Positions 22,364 through 34,771 of a stretch of DNA of 64,000 bases are shown here, in pieces (within the stretch, counting starts at the first letter, position 1; each line of letters begins with the position of its first letter). The position numbers and the translations under genes are program-made. The notes beneath the pieces were generated by a model that was not told where the DNA came from, ran no database searches, and worked only from the letters and a program-made list of their open reading frames with translations. The stretch covers positions 3,410,001 through 3,474,000 of the forward strand of contig CADCSX010000023.1 of the NCBI GenBank assembly GCA_902805475.1. The letters are read 5' to 3'. Origin of the DNA: Entonaema liquescens (lineage: Eukaryota > Ascomycota > Sordariomycetes > Xylariales > Xylariaceae).

Positions 22364-25248
22364 TGTGGCGAGAGAAACGAATTATATTATATGAAAAGAG
22401 GTGCGTGCTCAATTACACTCTATTCAATTGTCGAGATCGTTTCTGGACGAAGTTAATTAGCAAGTGCGCTTTCCCTATTTTCAAGCGGAATCACAAGTGT
22501 GAAATGGGAAGAGATTGAGTATTCGAACTTGAAAAAAGTCCAAAGTTTGGAGAAGAATAAAGGTGTATGCACATGGGGGAAGAACTTGGTGCAGATAGAC
22601 AGGCCCGCAGAATGAGGGGATTGGCAAGACCATCTTCTTTTTCACTTACCTTGTCGCAACTGAATATCTCTTAACTCAAGTGGTTTGGAGACTTCAATAT
22701 GAACCAAGAGGATTATGGTGAAGGTTGGGGGAAGTTTTGATTGCAAAGGCAAGGCAACAATGTTGGACTGCAACAACGACGAGAAATTGAAAGATTGAAT
22801 ATTGGTCGTCTCGAAAAGACTATGAAGGTGCGGTACGATACGGTGCGGTGCGAAGCTCCCCGCCAACGCAGGTCCAGTCCCGTCCCTTTTTTTTTCTTTG
22901 CCCAGAACCCTTGGAATACCTCATTCCACTTTTCGGTACAAGGCACTGCTGGCTGGTCTGTGCCCAACTAAACTCAGTGGATCCTTCTACTTGGTGGGTG
23001 CGAGTGGGTACCTGAATTGAGTTTTTGGAGGGACGCTAAAAGATGTAGCCTCTAGGAGGTAGACAGCATCACGCCAAAACTATTGGGGAGATCCCGGTAG
23101 CCTCGTCAGCAATCGGAGGGCTGTTATGTACAGGTACCCCAACACCAACAACTTATGGGCGGTACCACAATCAACGCCGTGTGGTACCAACGTATCTTAT
23201 CTCTTCCATGTACTACCATAATCTTGTACTGCCATAATATCTGGGCGACTTACGAAGAATCACATATTCTGGAATTAGATAGACATTGAAGCTAACACTG
23301 TTTTTTTTTTCTAGTGAGCTACATCTACTAGAGACAATAAGCCATCAGTTTTTTTGTCCAACTTCGGCATCACTACTTCCATCAGGAGTTTTACTATACA
23401 TATCATCCTATCGGTGAACGGACAGGGCTTTGTCTTGTCCTTCGCAGATCGGGCTTATCACTCGGGTTTCGAGGTTGGAAGGGATTGAGGATCAGTCAGC
23501 ATTGGAAGTATCCAATCCTTTCATATCCCTAGATCCATTCACTGTTCATGACAAAGCTGTCATCAGCCTCAGCTGAGCGGTGGTAGAATGGTTCAGAATG
23601 CGGATAATACATTCCTATCTATCTTCATCCGCCATGGGGCGTCCCACTGCGGAACATCCGTAACGGACTTGTCCCGGAGTTGGATATTGGGGACTATCCG
23701 GCAAAAATATGGCAATGAGTAAATTATAGTATTGCCTATAACCATTCTAGGATGCGATGGGCTACTGAGATGGGTGCAATTGGTACATCCCCAAATTCAA
23801 GTGAAAGGGGGCTTGTTCATACATGCGACAATCCCTCCGCGTCTTTCTAGGTTTGATATTGTTTCGTTATTCTTTTCAATAGTCGTAAATGACTATTTGT
23901 TTATTTTCATTTATGCCAGGTGCTCTCGTTGCACACTTTGCTGATCCGGCCGGAGAAAAAGTCAGTCAGTCGGCTTGTTCTTTTTTTTCTAGGATGGTAA
24001 GATGAATAAGACGAGACGTAATCTGGTGTAAGGCGGCAGGAGACAAAAGTTGGAGTTGATGTTAAGATCTCGGTACTGGTACAAAAAGATGGGGACCTCA
24101 AAGGGCGGGGATTGGCACGCCAGCTACGTACCCGTTCAATGGTACCTCACTACTGAAGCTTTAGGTGGGGTGGTCTCATCAGACAAGCCCAACCAGCAAC
24201 CTCCGGCCGCCAACATAAGCAGGATTGTACAGGATCAACAGGGTCGTTCAGTCCATCGGAAGTCAAAAATGCACCACAATTGGACCAGCAAGGCATCACC
24301 GACATAGTAGCGTGCAGGCCCTTGAATACTGGCGAAAAACGAAAGGCGAAAAAGGAGGTGCAATTCAACAACACACATAAAAATTTACCCCAACTAATCC
24401 GAAAGAGACCAATTTTTTATCGGACATTCTTGTGGGCTCTTTTCTTACGTCGCGACAGCAACAACCCAAAAACTATTGCATAGAAACGGAAGGAAACTGC
24501 GGTTGTGTGTTGCCTTCCTTTCCTTATTTTATTATTATTATCCCTTAATCGTTCAAGTTCAACGGTTCAACGCTAAACGGTACGTATTTTTTTTTTTTGG
24601 TATACCTTATCCCAGGCCCTGATTGTACCCGGCATATCCCAACCCCGTTTTCCCCGCTGTTGAGCCTTTCACCTTTCGTCGTGGTAGCATCAAATCACCT
24701 CGTCTTGAGAAAAATAATTCCCATCGCCGTCCGCAGCACACACACTCTCTCTCTTCTTCTCAATATTCATTTCATTCCAAATACCCCCTTTTTCCCGTAA
24801 TAGCTTCTCGCCATTAACTTGGTGACTGCAATTTCGTCTAATACTTGTGCAGCCTCCGGTTTGACGAGAAGGTGAATTCCAATCTTTTGAGGTACGTTAG
24901 GCTAGCAGCAACACATCCCTTTACAATCTGACAGTTATTGTCTTTGCATTGTCCGTGTTTTGTCAATCACCCTAGCTTGGTTTCTCGCCAGTCGGATTCA
25001 ATTGGCTTCGTTCAGCGTCGGGGCTGACGGACCTACTAAATCCTTCTGGTTCAGACACGGGCTGAATCGGCCGTGCTGAAAATCACCGAGAATCCCCAGA
25101 GCTTTGGTTTACTACTGGATTGCCCAAGCGGTTTCCCCCTGTTAACGAAACGATATTCTATTAGCTATATTCAACCTAATTTATGAAACGTTCTTAGCTA
25201 ACTCAATTCACCAACTCTAGAGAAAGTTCACGGGTTCATACGACGACG
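22364..25248. promoter_or_regulatory. shared intergenic control region of acl2 and acl1
   Basis: A 2.9-kb stretch between the divergent start codons of the two ATP-citrate lyase subunits. It contains both promoters and 5' leaders. Pyrimidine and T runs occur at about 22886-22899, 23298-23310 and 24588-24598. On the acl1 side a possible 5'-UTR intron runs from GTACGT at about 24892 to CTCTAG at about 25219, which is inference. No third gene is supported inside. Confidence 0.6.
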
Positions 25249-27300
25249 ATGTCTTCAGTTGCGGCCAACGGTGTCAACGGCACCACAAGCGGCGGCTTGT
25301 CTGCGAATGATAACATCACTCGCTTCGCTGCTCCTAGCCGACCTCTCAGCCCCCTCCCCGCACACGCCCTATTCAACAACAAGACAAGATGCTTTGTCTA
25401 CGGTCTCCAGAACCGAGCTGTCCAGGGCATGCTTGATTTCGACTTCATCTGCAAGCGACCCACACCCTCAGTTGCGGGCATCATCTACACTTTCGGTGGC
25501 CAGTTCGTCAGCAAGATGTACTGGGGAACCAGCGAGACCCTTCTCCCGGTTTACCAGGAGACAGCCAAGGCTATGGCTAAGCACCCTGATGTTGACGTTG
25601 TAGTCAACTTCGCCTCCTCGCGAAGTGTCTTCAGCTCGACTATGGAGCTCATGCAATTCCCTCAAATTAAGACTATCGCTATTATTGCGGAAGGTGTCCC
25701 TGAACGAGTAAGTGAATATAGCACGGATGATTTAAACTAGATGACAATATTCTAACCCATATAATAGCGAGCGCGAGAAATCGCCCACGTTGCGCGGCGA
25801 AAGGGTGTTACTATCATCGGCCCCGCCACCGTTGGTGGTATCAAACCCGGTAGCTTCAAGATTGGTAACACTGGTGGCATGATGGACAACATCGTTGCCT
25901 CCAAGCTTTACCGCAAGGGTTCCGTCGGCTACGTCTCCAAGTCTGGTGGTATGTCGAACGAGCTAAACAACATCATCTCACAAAACACCGATGGTGTTTA
26001 CGAAGGTATCGCCATCGGCGGTGACAGATACCCGGGAACCACATTCATCGACCACATGCTGAGATACCAGCAAGATCCCGAGTGCAAGATCCTCCTGCTA
26101 CTGGGTGAAGTCGGTGGTGTCGAAGAATACAAGGTCATCGATGCGGTCAAGCAAGGTATCATCACTAAGCCTATTGTTGCATGGGCTATCGGTACTTGCG
26201 CGAGCATGTTCAAGACCGAGGTTCAATTTGGTCACGCTGGTTCGTTCGCCAACTCGCAGCTCGAGACTGCTGCCATGAAGAACAAGCAGATGAAGGAGGC
26301 AGGATTCCACGTCCCTGATACGTTCGAAGATCTTCCTCAGGTTCTTGCTGCTGTCTACAAGAAGCTTGTTGAAGACAAGACTATCATTCCCCAGCCGGAG
26401 CCAGTTGTACCTAAGATTCCCATCGATTACTCTTGGGCCCAAGAACTTGGTCTCATCCGAAAGCCTGCTGCCTTCATCTCTACCATCTCCGATGACCGTG
26501 GCCAGGAACTTCTCTACGCCGGAATGCCTATTTCGGACGTTTTCAGGGAGGACATTGGTATTGGCGGTGTCATGTCCCTACTGTGGTTCCGTCGCCGTCT
26601 ACCTGACTACGCCTCCAAGTTCCTGGAGATGGTTCTCATGCTTACTGCTGACCACGGTCCTGCAGTATCTGGTGCCATGAACACAATCATCACTACCCGT
26701 GCTGGTAAAGATCTGATCAGCTCCTTAGTTTCTGGTCTCCTCACCATCGGTTCTCGTTTCGGTGGTGCACTTGACGGCGCTGCGGAGGAGTTCACTAAGG
26801 CTGCCGACAACGGCCTCAGCCCCCGTGAATTCGTCGACTCTATGCGCAAGCAGAACAAGCTTATTCCGGGTATCGGCCACCGTATCAAGTCGCGTAACAA
26901 CCCTGATCTACGTGTAGAGCTGGTCAAGGAGTATGTTCTAGCCAAGTTCCCCAGTCACAAGCTGTTAGACTACGCACTAGCAGTCGAGACGGTTACCACC
27001 TCGAAGAAGGATAACCTTATCCTCAACGTCGATGGTTGTGTTGCTGTCTGCTTCGTCGACCTGATGAGGAGCTGCGGTGCTTTCAGTGCCGAAGAGGCTG
27101 AAGATTACATGAAGATGGGCGTCTTGAACGGTCTGTTCGTCTTGGGTCGCAGCATTGGTCTGATCGCCCATTACCTCGACCAGAAGAGACTACGTACCAG
27201 TCTGTACAGACATCCTTGGGACGACATCACCTACCTTCTCCCCACTCTTTCCAACACCGGACCTGTTGGTGAAGGTAGAGTGGAGGTTTCTGTGAAATAG
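25249..27300 (+). CDS. acl1: ATP-citrate lyase subunit 1 (phosphohistidine and citrate-synthase-like subunit)
   Basis: Two exons, 25249-25707 and 25768-27300, separated by a 60-nt intron and joined in phase 0, give 663 residues. The CoA-binding domain contains TRCFVYGLQNRAVQGMLDF and IYTFGGQFVSKMYWG. The phosphohistidine loop follows as VQFGHAGSFANSQ, with the catalytic His309. The C-terminal citrate-synthase-like domain has DHGPAVSGAMNTIITTRAG, SRFGGALDGAAEEF and IPGIGHRIKSRNNPD. In animals both halves are one protein; the separate subunits and the head-to-head arrangement are characteristic of filamentous ascomycetes. The product forms a hetero-oligomer with subunit 2 in the cytosol. Codon use is strongly biased, which fits high expression. 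No frame problem was seen. Confidence 0.97.
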
Positions 27301-28258
27301 ATGGGCAATTGTTGTATTCCGTGGCGTATTTAGAGGTGTCGCATTTCAATGCGGTTTTTTCTTCCTGGTAAATGGAATGAGTTTTGCTAGATAGTTGCAC
27401 AAGGCAGGGATAGCCACCTCCAAGCTCAGCTCAAGGCTGATCTTTAGGGGAGATTTACCATTCAGTTTAGCAGACGCATGGTCAGAGCATGTCTGGCGCA
27501 TAATACCAAGTCGTAAAACTCGATCCGCGTGTTTCTATTTGGCTCAATTGAACAATTGCAATTGTGATATGGAAGAAGCTTCATGTTTGTACATAGCACT
27601 ACTTCAATTCTAGTTTCTCATTTATTTACCTCATTTTTCGTGAATCGATCCCCTTTTTAAATTTATCAAAACATAGCAAGTATTGGTAAGAGATATATCA
27701 AAATAGCCCAACTAAACGCTATCAGGTTACGCTATCAGGTTATTTAATAAGGTGAAGTTGACTGGGCTTATGTAAGTCTGCCTGACTGTGTAGGCAAAAC
27801 TTCGGGGGCCCACTTAAAATTCAACGCATCTCAAAGTCGAGCGTCGCAAAGTCAACCGTCATCGTCGAGATTAAAATCCGATTGTTCAACTCCAAAGGCT
27901 CGGTTAGCTCGCAAAGCATAGTAGTAGTTCTTTGTGATAAAGAGGTATATGGCGTTCAATCTATAGTCCCAACAGCCCCCAATATACTTCTTTACACCCC
28001 AGTTTTGCGAAGCTTCCTTTGAGATTTGTCGAGGGCATATCAGCTAACCACCACATCAGTTGAGTCGGTTCATCTACGCCAGCCAGAGCTAGAAGGATAT
28101 CTACCCCCTCCGGTCTAGTCCTCGGAGATCAATTAAATCCCCGCAGTGTCAGCTTAGGAAGGCAATTGTCTGTCCCCGCTTTCATACCTACGATCCGACT
28201 CGACTATCTATCTATCGAGTCTCCCACGCGAACAAGAAAAGACAGGACGAACGGGACG
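27301..28258. other. intergenic spacer acl1 / uL30m
   Basis: About 950 bp with the acl1 3' UTR and the promoter of the ribosomal-protein gene. No gene is seen. Confidence 0.5.
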
Positions 28259-28519
28259 ATGTCGTACTTCCGCATAACGCTGCACCGCTCGGCGATCGGG
28301 CTGCCGCAGCGCACGCGCGGAGTGCTGGCCGCGCTGGGGCTGCGCAAGCGCTCGCAGACGGTGTTCCAGCCGGTGTCGGCGCAGGCGGCGGGTATGATCC
28401 TCAAGGTCAAGGAGCTGGTGAAAGTGTCCGAGGTGGACCGCGCGCTTACGGCCAAGGAGCTGCGCGAGGAGAGGCAGCCGGAGCCGGGGTTTTGGATCGA
28501 GAAGGCTGTGCCGAGGTGA
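28259..28519 (+). CDS. mitochondrial large-subunit ribosomal protein uL30m (yeast Mrpl33 type)
   Basis: A single exon encoding 86 residues. It has the L30 pattern: MSYFRITLHRSAIGLPQRTR, then GVLAALGLRKRSQTVFQPVS and a short helix AGMILKVKELVKVSEV, followed by a fungal mitochondrial extension (EPGFWIEKAVPR). I start at 28259 because family members begin MSYFRITL. An in-frame ATG lies 31 codons upstream at 28166 and could give a longer form with a basic presequence. The product belongs to the 54S subunit of the mitochondrial ribosome. The gene is far richer in G+C than its surroundings, mainly at third codon positions. Confidence 0.88.
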   Translation: MSYFRITLHRSAIGLPQRTRGVLAALGLRKRSQTVFQPVSAQAAGMILKVKELVKVSEVDRALTAKELREERQPEPGFWIEKAVPR

Positions 28520-31500
28520 GAGGCGAGGATGGGTGGGTGGGGTAAGCGGGTTGGGAAGAAGACGTGAGGGTACGGGTGCCTTTCTAATAGTGTTAGTAAG
28601 GACTGTCTCTGGGAAGAGGTACCGTTTTGAGGGGGGCACGGCTGATCAATGGGTTTGTAGGGAACGGAATCCCAAGGCTATCATCATGGGCCGAACGGGA
28701 AGACCCTTCGGCGTTCAGCTTAACACAAGAGGCCGCATAGGAGTTACGCTATGTACAGATAGTGTACAATCAATACAGTAAAATATTCACATCACACTCG
28801 TTTACCGGAACCCTTTCATGGAAACATATATTCACGATCGTATAATTAACTATCCCCAGGTATGAAGTACAGTATGGGAATCTCGGCTCTCCACTCTAAG
28901 AATACACAAGATCAACGATCTATCACTACCGTGGAAGAAGAGGAGTGCATATTAAATCTACGATATGTTCGTGTAGCTCACGATTGCCTCAGCAGTTATT
29001 CTTAAGTTATACCCAACGGTTACTTATGATAACTTCCCTTATGGGTTATCCAGCCCCAGCACCAGCAATGGGGGATTCAGCTTGCCCCTTAATTCAGGTA
29101 GTCTGTCTTTGGCACCTGCCCACACGCTTAATTGGGTTGGGGCTTTAGAACTTACATTGTGGTACCAAGTCTATTCGTATAAATGTATACCCCAACTATC
29201 AGTGAAGTTATCTATAAATCACTAGGTTAGTATTGCATCCTAACAGGATCTCACACGTATAGACATTCAAATTTATGCAAGCTCCTCACATTCAACTTTT
29301 CAAATAGAACTACATCGAGTATTTTTCAGTCAAAAGCATTTGTTTCCAACTCTACAATTTGATTATACTTTGAGCTGCCTCATGTGTAATTGGGTTTAGT
29401 ACAACGATGTCTTGGGAGGCTCTCTTAGCATCATCCCACGTAGACCCTATATCATATATACACAGATATCCTGCCACAACTAGAAATATCGTAATATAGA
29501 AAAAAAATTTAATTTGTAGATACGCAGGTGTCTTAAGGCACGGGAAATGATGCATTGTTCAAGTTTCCTACCGTCAATCCATTCATATGGCAATTCCGAG
29601 AACATGGGTTGAGCTTTCACATACACCAGTATATCCATCCATTATTACATTACAACTCTGGATGAAGTCAGGATTGCCAACAGATATTTCTTTCCCTTGC
29701 AACTTTACCTGCTGATACCGTTCCAGCTGCCTATCTTCTTAAGCTAGCCTGTAGCACCTATTCTGGCGGAATTTATGTCTTGATGCTTTACATACATTAC
29801 TATAATAACATAGCATATGTGTTGAACTTCACTAGATCAAGTAACCTGATAAGCCAGTAACTCGAATGTTATATGATGGGGGTTATGCATGTGACTTTGT
29901 AGGCTTATATATACCAACTTGGGTCAATATTCCTAGGTACAACCCATCAGAGCACGATTTTATCTTACCCTTTTAGTGGACTTTATGGTATCTTCAACAA
30001 GGATCAGACAAGAACTAGACACAATGAAGACTTCCTTACACATAGATGACCTACTGGACATCCGTATCTACTACAACCCGAAGTCACCCTAGCTTCTAGT
30101 CGGTCCAGCGTGTTCTTTCCAGGGGTTCAGCGCCATAACCCGGCTCCGGGCCGGCGCATTGTTCCCCTCACTGGGTCCTCTCTAATTACTAACTTCGCCG
30201 ACCCGGGCAGATCTTCCGGATCCCCACCCACTCCGTGACCGAAACCTACCGGGAGCTACAACAAGCGGCGAGATTGTAACCTAAGACATGACCTTGTCAT
30301 GCTTAGAGTGGCCGTATGGAACGTAACTTCTTCATGGCAACCGTCTTTTAAACAGCATATTTGCGATGAGTTAACAGACTGTGCCACACTTCCTATTATT
30401 CCCCCTGTTGTAAAAAGCCTCTCCGGAAACACCCTGGCAACTCTGTCAGGCGGTCGTGACTTGTGTTACTCGGTATACAAATGAACTGGGACAGTTCACA
30501 TCATTGAAAACGTTCTTTAAAAAAGCCTATCTTGGACTTATGCCTTGCTAAAGGTTGAGGGGAAAACACATATTCGGAGATAGGAAGGCGTCTTATAAGA
30601 GTTCGATTATCCTACCGAGGGAACCTGGTCCTGTAGGTGGAATATACTGGGGATTGTGTTAATGACGGAAGAATACCGAGATATTCGTGAGACGAAAACC
30701 ATATCGTAGACGGGAGCCTCTATTATGGTAAGTGGTGGTTCTACTAATAACGTCGGCCCGTAACAGGCCGCTGTTGCTCGCAGAAACATTTTTCAGTGGA
30801 GGAAGTATACACACGCCGGGCGAAGGCAGTCATACCGGCATGGGTTATATCGCGTGGCTAACATCGCCAAGTGTGGCTTTATAAGGACTCATCGGCCGGT
30901 TCGACCAGGTAAGTAAGCCTACATTAGGTCTTTACCTGATGTATGGCCGGGTATATGCGCTTATCTGAACTAGCTTGGCCTCACTAAAGCGCCGAAATAA
31001 TCAGAATGTCCCCTAGAACTTGGACGTTGACTGCCACCTTTTCAGTAGGCAGCGCTACATTCAGTAGACACTAGGATTATAGGCCGGAATTATACGACCA
31101 TGTATACATATTGCTTACCTTCATTCATAACCAGATATAATAATAGTATAGGTATATGCTGCATAATAGTGGTGATATGGTTCCTGGGTATTTCTGACAA
31201 CTCATCTTTGCACTATATAATATGCGGGAAAGGACTTTTAAATATAACATATGGGACTGCATTGTAGTTACCACGTTGATAGAAATGATAGGTAAGCCTA
31301 TAAGCTTATAGTGGGCTTGACCTATCCGTCTGACAGTCTGTATAAGTCTTAGATGGGGCGATTATTCCGTACGACTGCGGATATATAATGATTGGTTCGA
31401 GGTTAGGTACGCAATAGAATTATCGTAATACTTCAGATAGCTTAGCTGTAATGTAAATAAATACGTGAATAATATCTCGTCAAAACACAACGTAGGAATT

Positions 31501-32000
31501 ACGCACTATGTAGAATCGGTCGAAAAATTTCCCAAGTATTCCACCGTAGTCTAAAATTCCCGAGATTCGTCCTCGTCACTGGTCGACCCATCGCCCCATT
31601 TTTTGAATTCTTTAGTTCATTGAATCAAGCACGCCGCAGAAAGAAAAAAAAAAATCAAGCCTAAAAGGGTCGTAAATCGGCTTTCCCCGGAAGCGTATTA
31701 CTTCAGCTACAACCCTATTGGCTGGAGGGAAGGTGCACGCGCCACATTCGTGGCTCAACTTTCCGTACGCACCTTGCCGAATGCCATGCCCGCTGAGCTC
31801 ATCGCTTTAAAAATTCCCAGTCTTGCGCCGATTTTTTTTCTCCCTTTCCCTTTTCCCCGTCAACATATTAAACCTCAAATTTATTTTAGACGACCAACCT
31901 TTTTCTTCTTTCTCCTTCCTTACAGACGGGAACGACTTACGTACTCTTACGCCTAATAAGTAATATTCTTCCTTCATAATCCCTACTTCCGAACGACAAG
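28520..32000. other. gene desert with one GC-rich patch
   Basis: About 3.5 kb of mostly AT-rich DNA without a supportable gene. A distinctly GC-rich island lies at about 30115-30275. It contains intron-like signals (a TACTAAC-like branch and CGGGCAG acceptor near 30208) followed by a short open frame with a stop at 30280, so it may be a decayed gene end. The last 300 bp are the promoter of the cytochrome c gene, with A and T tracts at 31642-31655 and 31831-31840. Confidence 0.45.
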
Positions 32001-32854
32001 ATGGGTTTCTCTGCCGGTATGTATACGAAACTCCCTTGCGTCTTCTGTGTGTCCTGCTTGAATTTTCCCGCCGCATGACAGCCCGCACGTCACCGCCTTT
32101 CGAGCCATTGAGCCACCACCAATGCCAGGACGACTGCGATTAGGGTCTACGGGATATAATTTCTCTAGCTCTATCGTATCGACTACTCACTTGCGTGTTT
32201 ATTGTATTTTGGGACTCAGTGCCTGGAATGTCGCAGCTACGTGCGCCATTTTACCTGGTGGCGTTGAGTGTTGATATTGCGCAGTCGCACAAGGTCTAGA
32301 AGACACGGGTAGTGTTTGGCTTTGCTGCGGAACGGCTCTCTTTGACGGGCGAGTTGGTTATTGTGACCAGGAACAAGCAGCGCATGCATTATGGTCAAGC
32401 ACTTTTAACTAACACCACAATCTCCTTAGGTGACTCCAAGAAGGGTGCCAACCTCTTCAAGACCCGATGTGCTCAGTGCCACACCCTGAAGGAGGGCGAG
32501 GGCAACAAGGTCGGCCCTGCGCTACACGGTCTCTTCGGCCGAAAGTCCGGTCAGGTTGAGGGCTTCTCCTACACAGACGCCAACAAGCAGAAGGGTGTTA
32601 CCTGGGACGAGAACTCTCTGGTAGGTAACCAAGGGAAACACTTATTCAGGCAGCCTTACTAACTCTCATTTTAGTTTGACTACCTAGAGAACCCCAAGAA
32701 GTACATCCCCGGTACCAAGATGGCCTTCGGTGGTCTGAAGAAGGAGAAGGACCGAAACGACCTCATTACGTGAGTTTCTTTACGAAGTCGAAAGGACCCC
32801 GAGATTTATCATACTAATTCTGTTCACAGCTTCCTCAAGGAGTCTACGGCATAA
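32001..32854 (+). CDS. cytochrome c
   Basis: Four exons: 32001-32016, 32430-32620, 32675-32769 and 32830-32854, with all phases agreeing, give 108 residues. The haem-attachment motif CAQCH is at residues 19-23, and Met85 in PGTKMAFGG is the sixth iron ligand. GRKSGQVEGFSYTDANK and DYLENPKKYIPGTKM are strongly conserved. It is the mobile electron carrier between complexes III and IV in the intermembrane space. It has no presequence, as is normal for this protein, which is imported by the haem-lyase route. The first coding exon is only 16 nt and is followed by a 413-nt intron, much longer than the two later ones (54 and 60 nt). Confidence 0.97.
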
Positions 32855-33965
32855 ACGAAGTTACGAGAAAGACGTGTACCAATACCATCATAGCATAGAC
32901 GGGGGATCGGCCAGTTGTGTACTTATAGACTACTAGACCGTTGCGTTGCAGCACCCACGTTGGTGCGGAATCACATATATCCAATCTCCTCTTTCCCTTT
33001 TCTTTTTCCCCCAGCATTATACATACCCGGTCGGAGTGCTAGGAGTTCAGGCTTCTGCAGGAAGGCTTGGATCGGATAATATAATCTGTTGCCAGTAATT
33101 GAACATAGAGACAACACAAATGATTCCCCTCTACTCTTAGGATTGACGATTTTCGCCTTTCGCCTTTCGCCTCGTGTGGAAATGTGTCATGTCACTCTTG
33201 CCATGGTTTTGCGTAGACGCTTGTTGAAGATGATAATTACTTCATGACGTAGTTGCACACTGGATTTACAGGAATTGTGCGTAGTCGAGTGGATACGGGC
33301 CATTGACCAATGAGCTTGATCCGAATTGTTGTCAGCATTTTCGCGATCTAATAGGCTAGTAGCGACGCTATGGTATATATAGTGGGCATAGTCATGCCTC
33401 TTCCAATGCTGATGGTCGAATTGGAAAACTTTATTGGGTCTATCTGGTTCCATTCTTGCTGGAGTTGGATCTTCAGGGGCGTTGTGTATTTGCGCTCATC
33501 ATATCTTACCTACCTTAGGTACCAGGGTACGTACCTGACATATCTAATGTACACCATAGGTACTCGGAGCTTTTGATCCAGGAAATATAATCCCATGTAA
33601 CGACGCCATTGGAGTGTTTCTTGTTTTCACTTGAGCCGCTAACAAAAGAAATAAATTAGGTGTGAAAAAGATGAGTGAAACCATATTATCTATTTATGCA
33701 TTACGCAGCTTATATGCTCAGCCGTTCGTATTCGCGATGCTGACCCAAGTTCATCTATATCTTCTTCCCTGGCTCTAGCGGATCGTCCAATCGCCCAACA
33801 ACAAAAGGTATTGCAACCTCCCAACTACGAAAAAGAGGACTGGTGTCCTACTTATATCCAAATCCTAAATGCATCTTCTAGTTCCCACCAATAATTCGTC
33901 ATGCAGTCGCCAATACTCGTAGTTATCCGTCCTCTTTCTGATGTAACCGACTACCCGCACCCATA
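32855..33965. other. convergent spacer cytochrome c / vps20
   Basis: About 1.1 kb with both 3' UTRs. It contains a short tandem TTTCGCC repeat, three copies, near 33148-33171, and TAGGTAC-type words near 33508-33560. No gene is supported. Confidence 0.5.
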
Positions 33966-34771
33966 TCACGCAGCAAGCATAGCTCTCCTTTCCGGCTCCG
34001 GCTCTGGTTCCGGCTCTTGCTCCTGCGGTGTCGGATCTTCGACCTTCGACGGGGGGATCTTCGTATCCGGTACGTTGGGTAGTTTCGCCGGGCCGTTAAC
34101 TTCCTGCTCAAGGGCGGCCAACTCGTCCTCCACCTCGTCCTCGTCTTGGTTTGAGATTTTGCCGCCTAGCATTTCGCTTATTTCCTAGCGAGGCGGCTGT
34201 CAGTAACGCACGGATAGGAAAAGAAGTTAATCTTATAACCAGGCGGATAGATAGGTAAATAAATAAATACGTACTTTCTGGTAGGCAATTGCATCCGCCG
34301 TGTCGCCCATAAGCTTCTCGACGTGTTCGAGGCCGCCCATCTCGGCGTGGATGTCGCGGAGCACCCGGGTGCCCTGCTGTAAGCCGAACACGACGTCCTT
34401 CTGGATAAGCGCGAACTCGACGCTGCGGGTTAGCTGTTCTAGTTGCGCGAGCTGCGCGTCCGTCTTCTCGAGCAGCGACTCCTGGTACTTCTTGCGGCGC
34501 AGGGCTAGCAGGGCGCGCTTCTTGTCGCCGGCTGCTAGCATTTGCCGCGCCACGGCGGTTTCCTTATCGGTGAGCACCGTGATGCGCCGCTGGTATTGGT
34601 GTAGTTTGTCGCGCTGTAATTTGAGATCGAGGATCGCCCTGTAGAGTTTTGGTAAAATGTCAGTACACCTTCGTCGGTGATGGAGCAGTTGGGTACGGGG
34701 AAAGAGAAAAAGGGGAGAGAGGAGAAATCTCACTTGTCCTGGGCGGTCACTCTGCTCGAATTGTTGCCCAT
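33966..34771 (-). CDS. vps20: ESCRT-III subunit Vps20 (CHMP6-like)
   Basis: Three exons, 34771-34734, 34638-34275 and 34184-33966, with matching phases give 206 residues. The protein starts MGNNSSRVTAQDKAILDLK; Gly2 in this context fits N-myristoylation, which is known to anchor Vps20 to endosomal membranes. The Snf7 core follows as a basic helical hairpin (LQRDKLHQYQRRI, AGDKKRALLALRRKKYQESL). It continues through the acidic helices (DTADAIAYQKEISEMLGGKI) to a tail with an EPEPEPEPE repeat. Vps20 links ESCRT-II to Snf7 filament nucleation during multivesicular-body formation. The first exon codes only 12 residues, which carry the whole myristoylation signal. It lies head to head with the Rix7 gene, about 950 bp apart. 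Confidence 0.95.

Noticed and set aside
23570..23620. tRNA-like GGTGGTAGAATGGTTC string
   Set aside because: No acceptor stem or full cloverleaf could be drawn.
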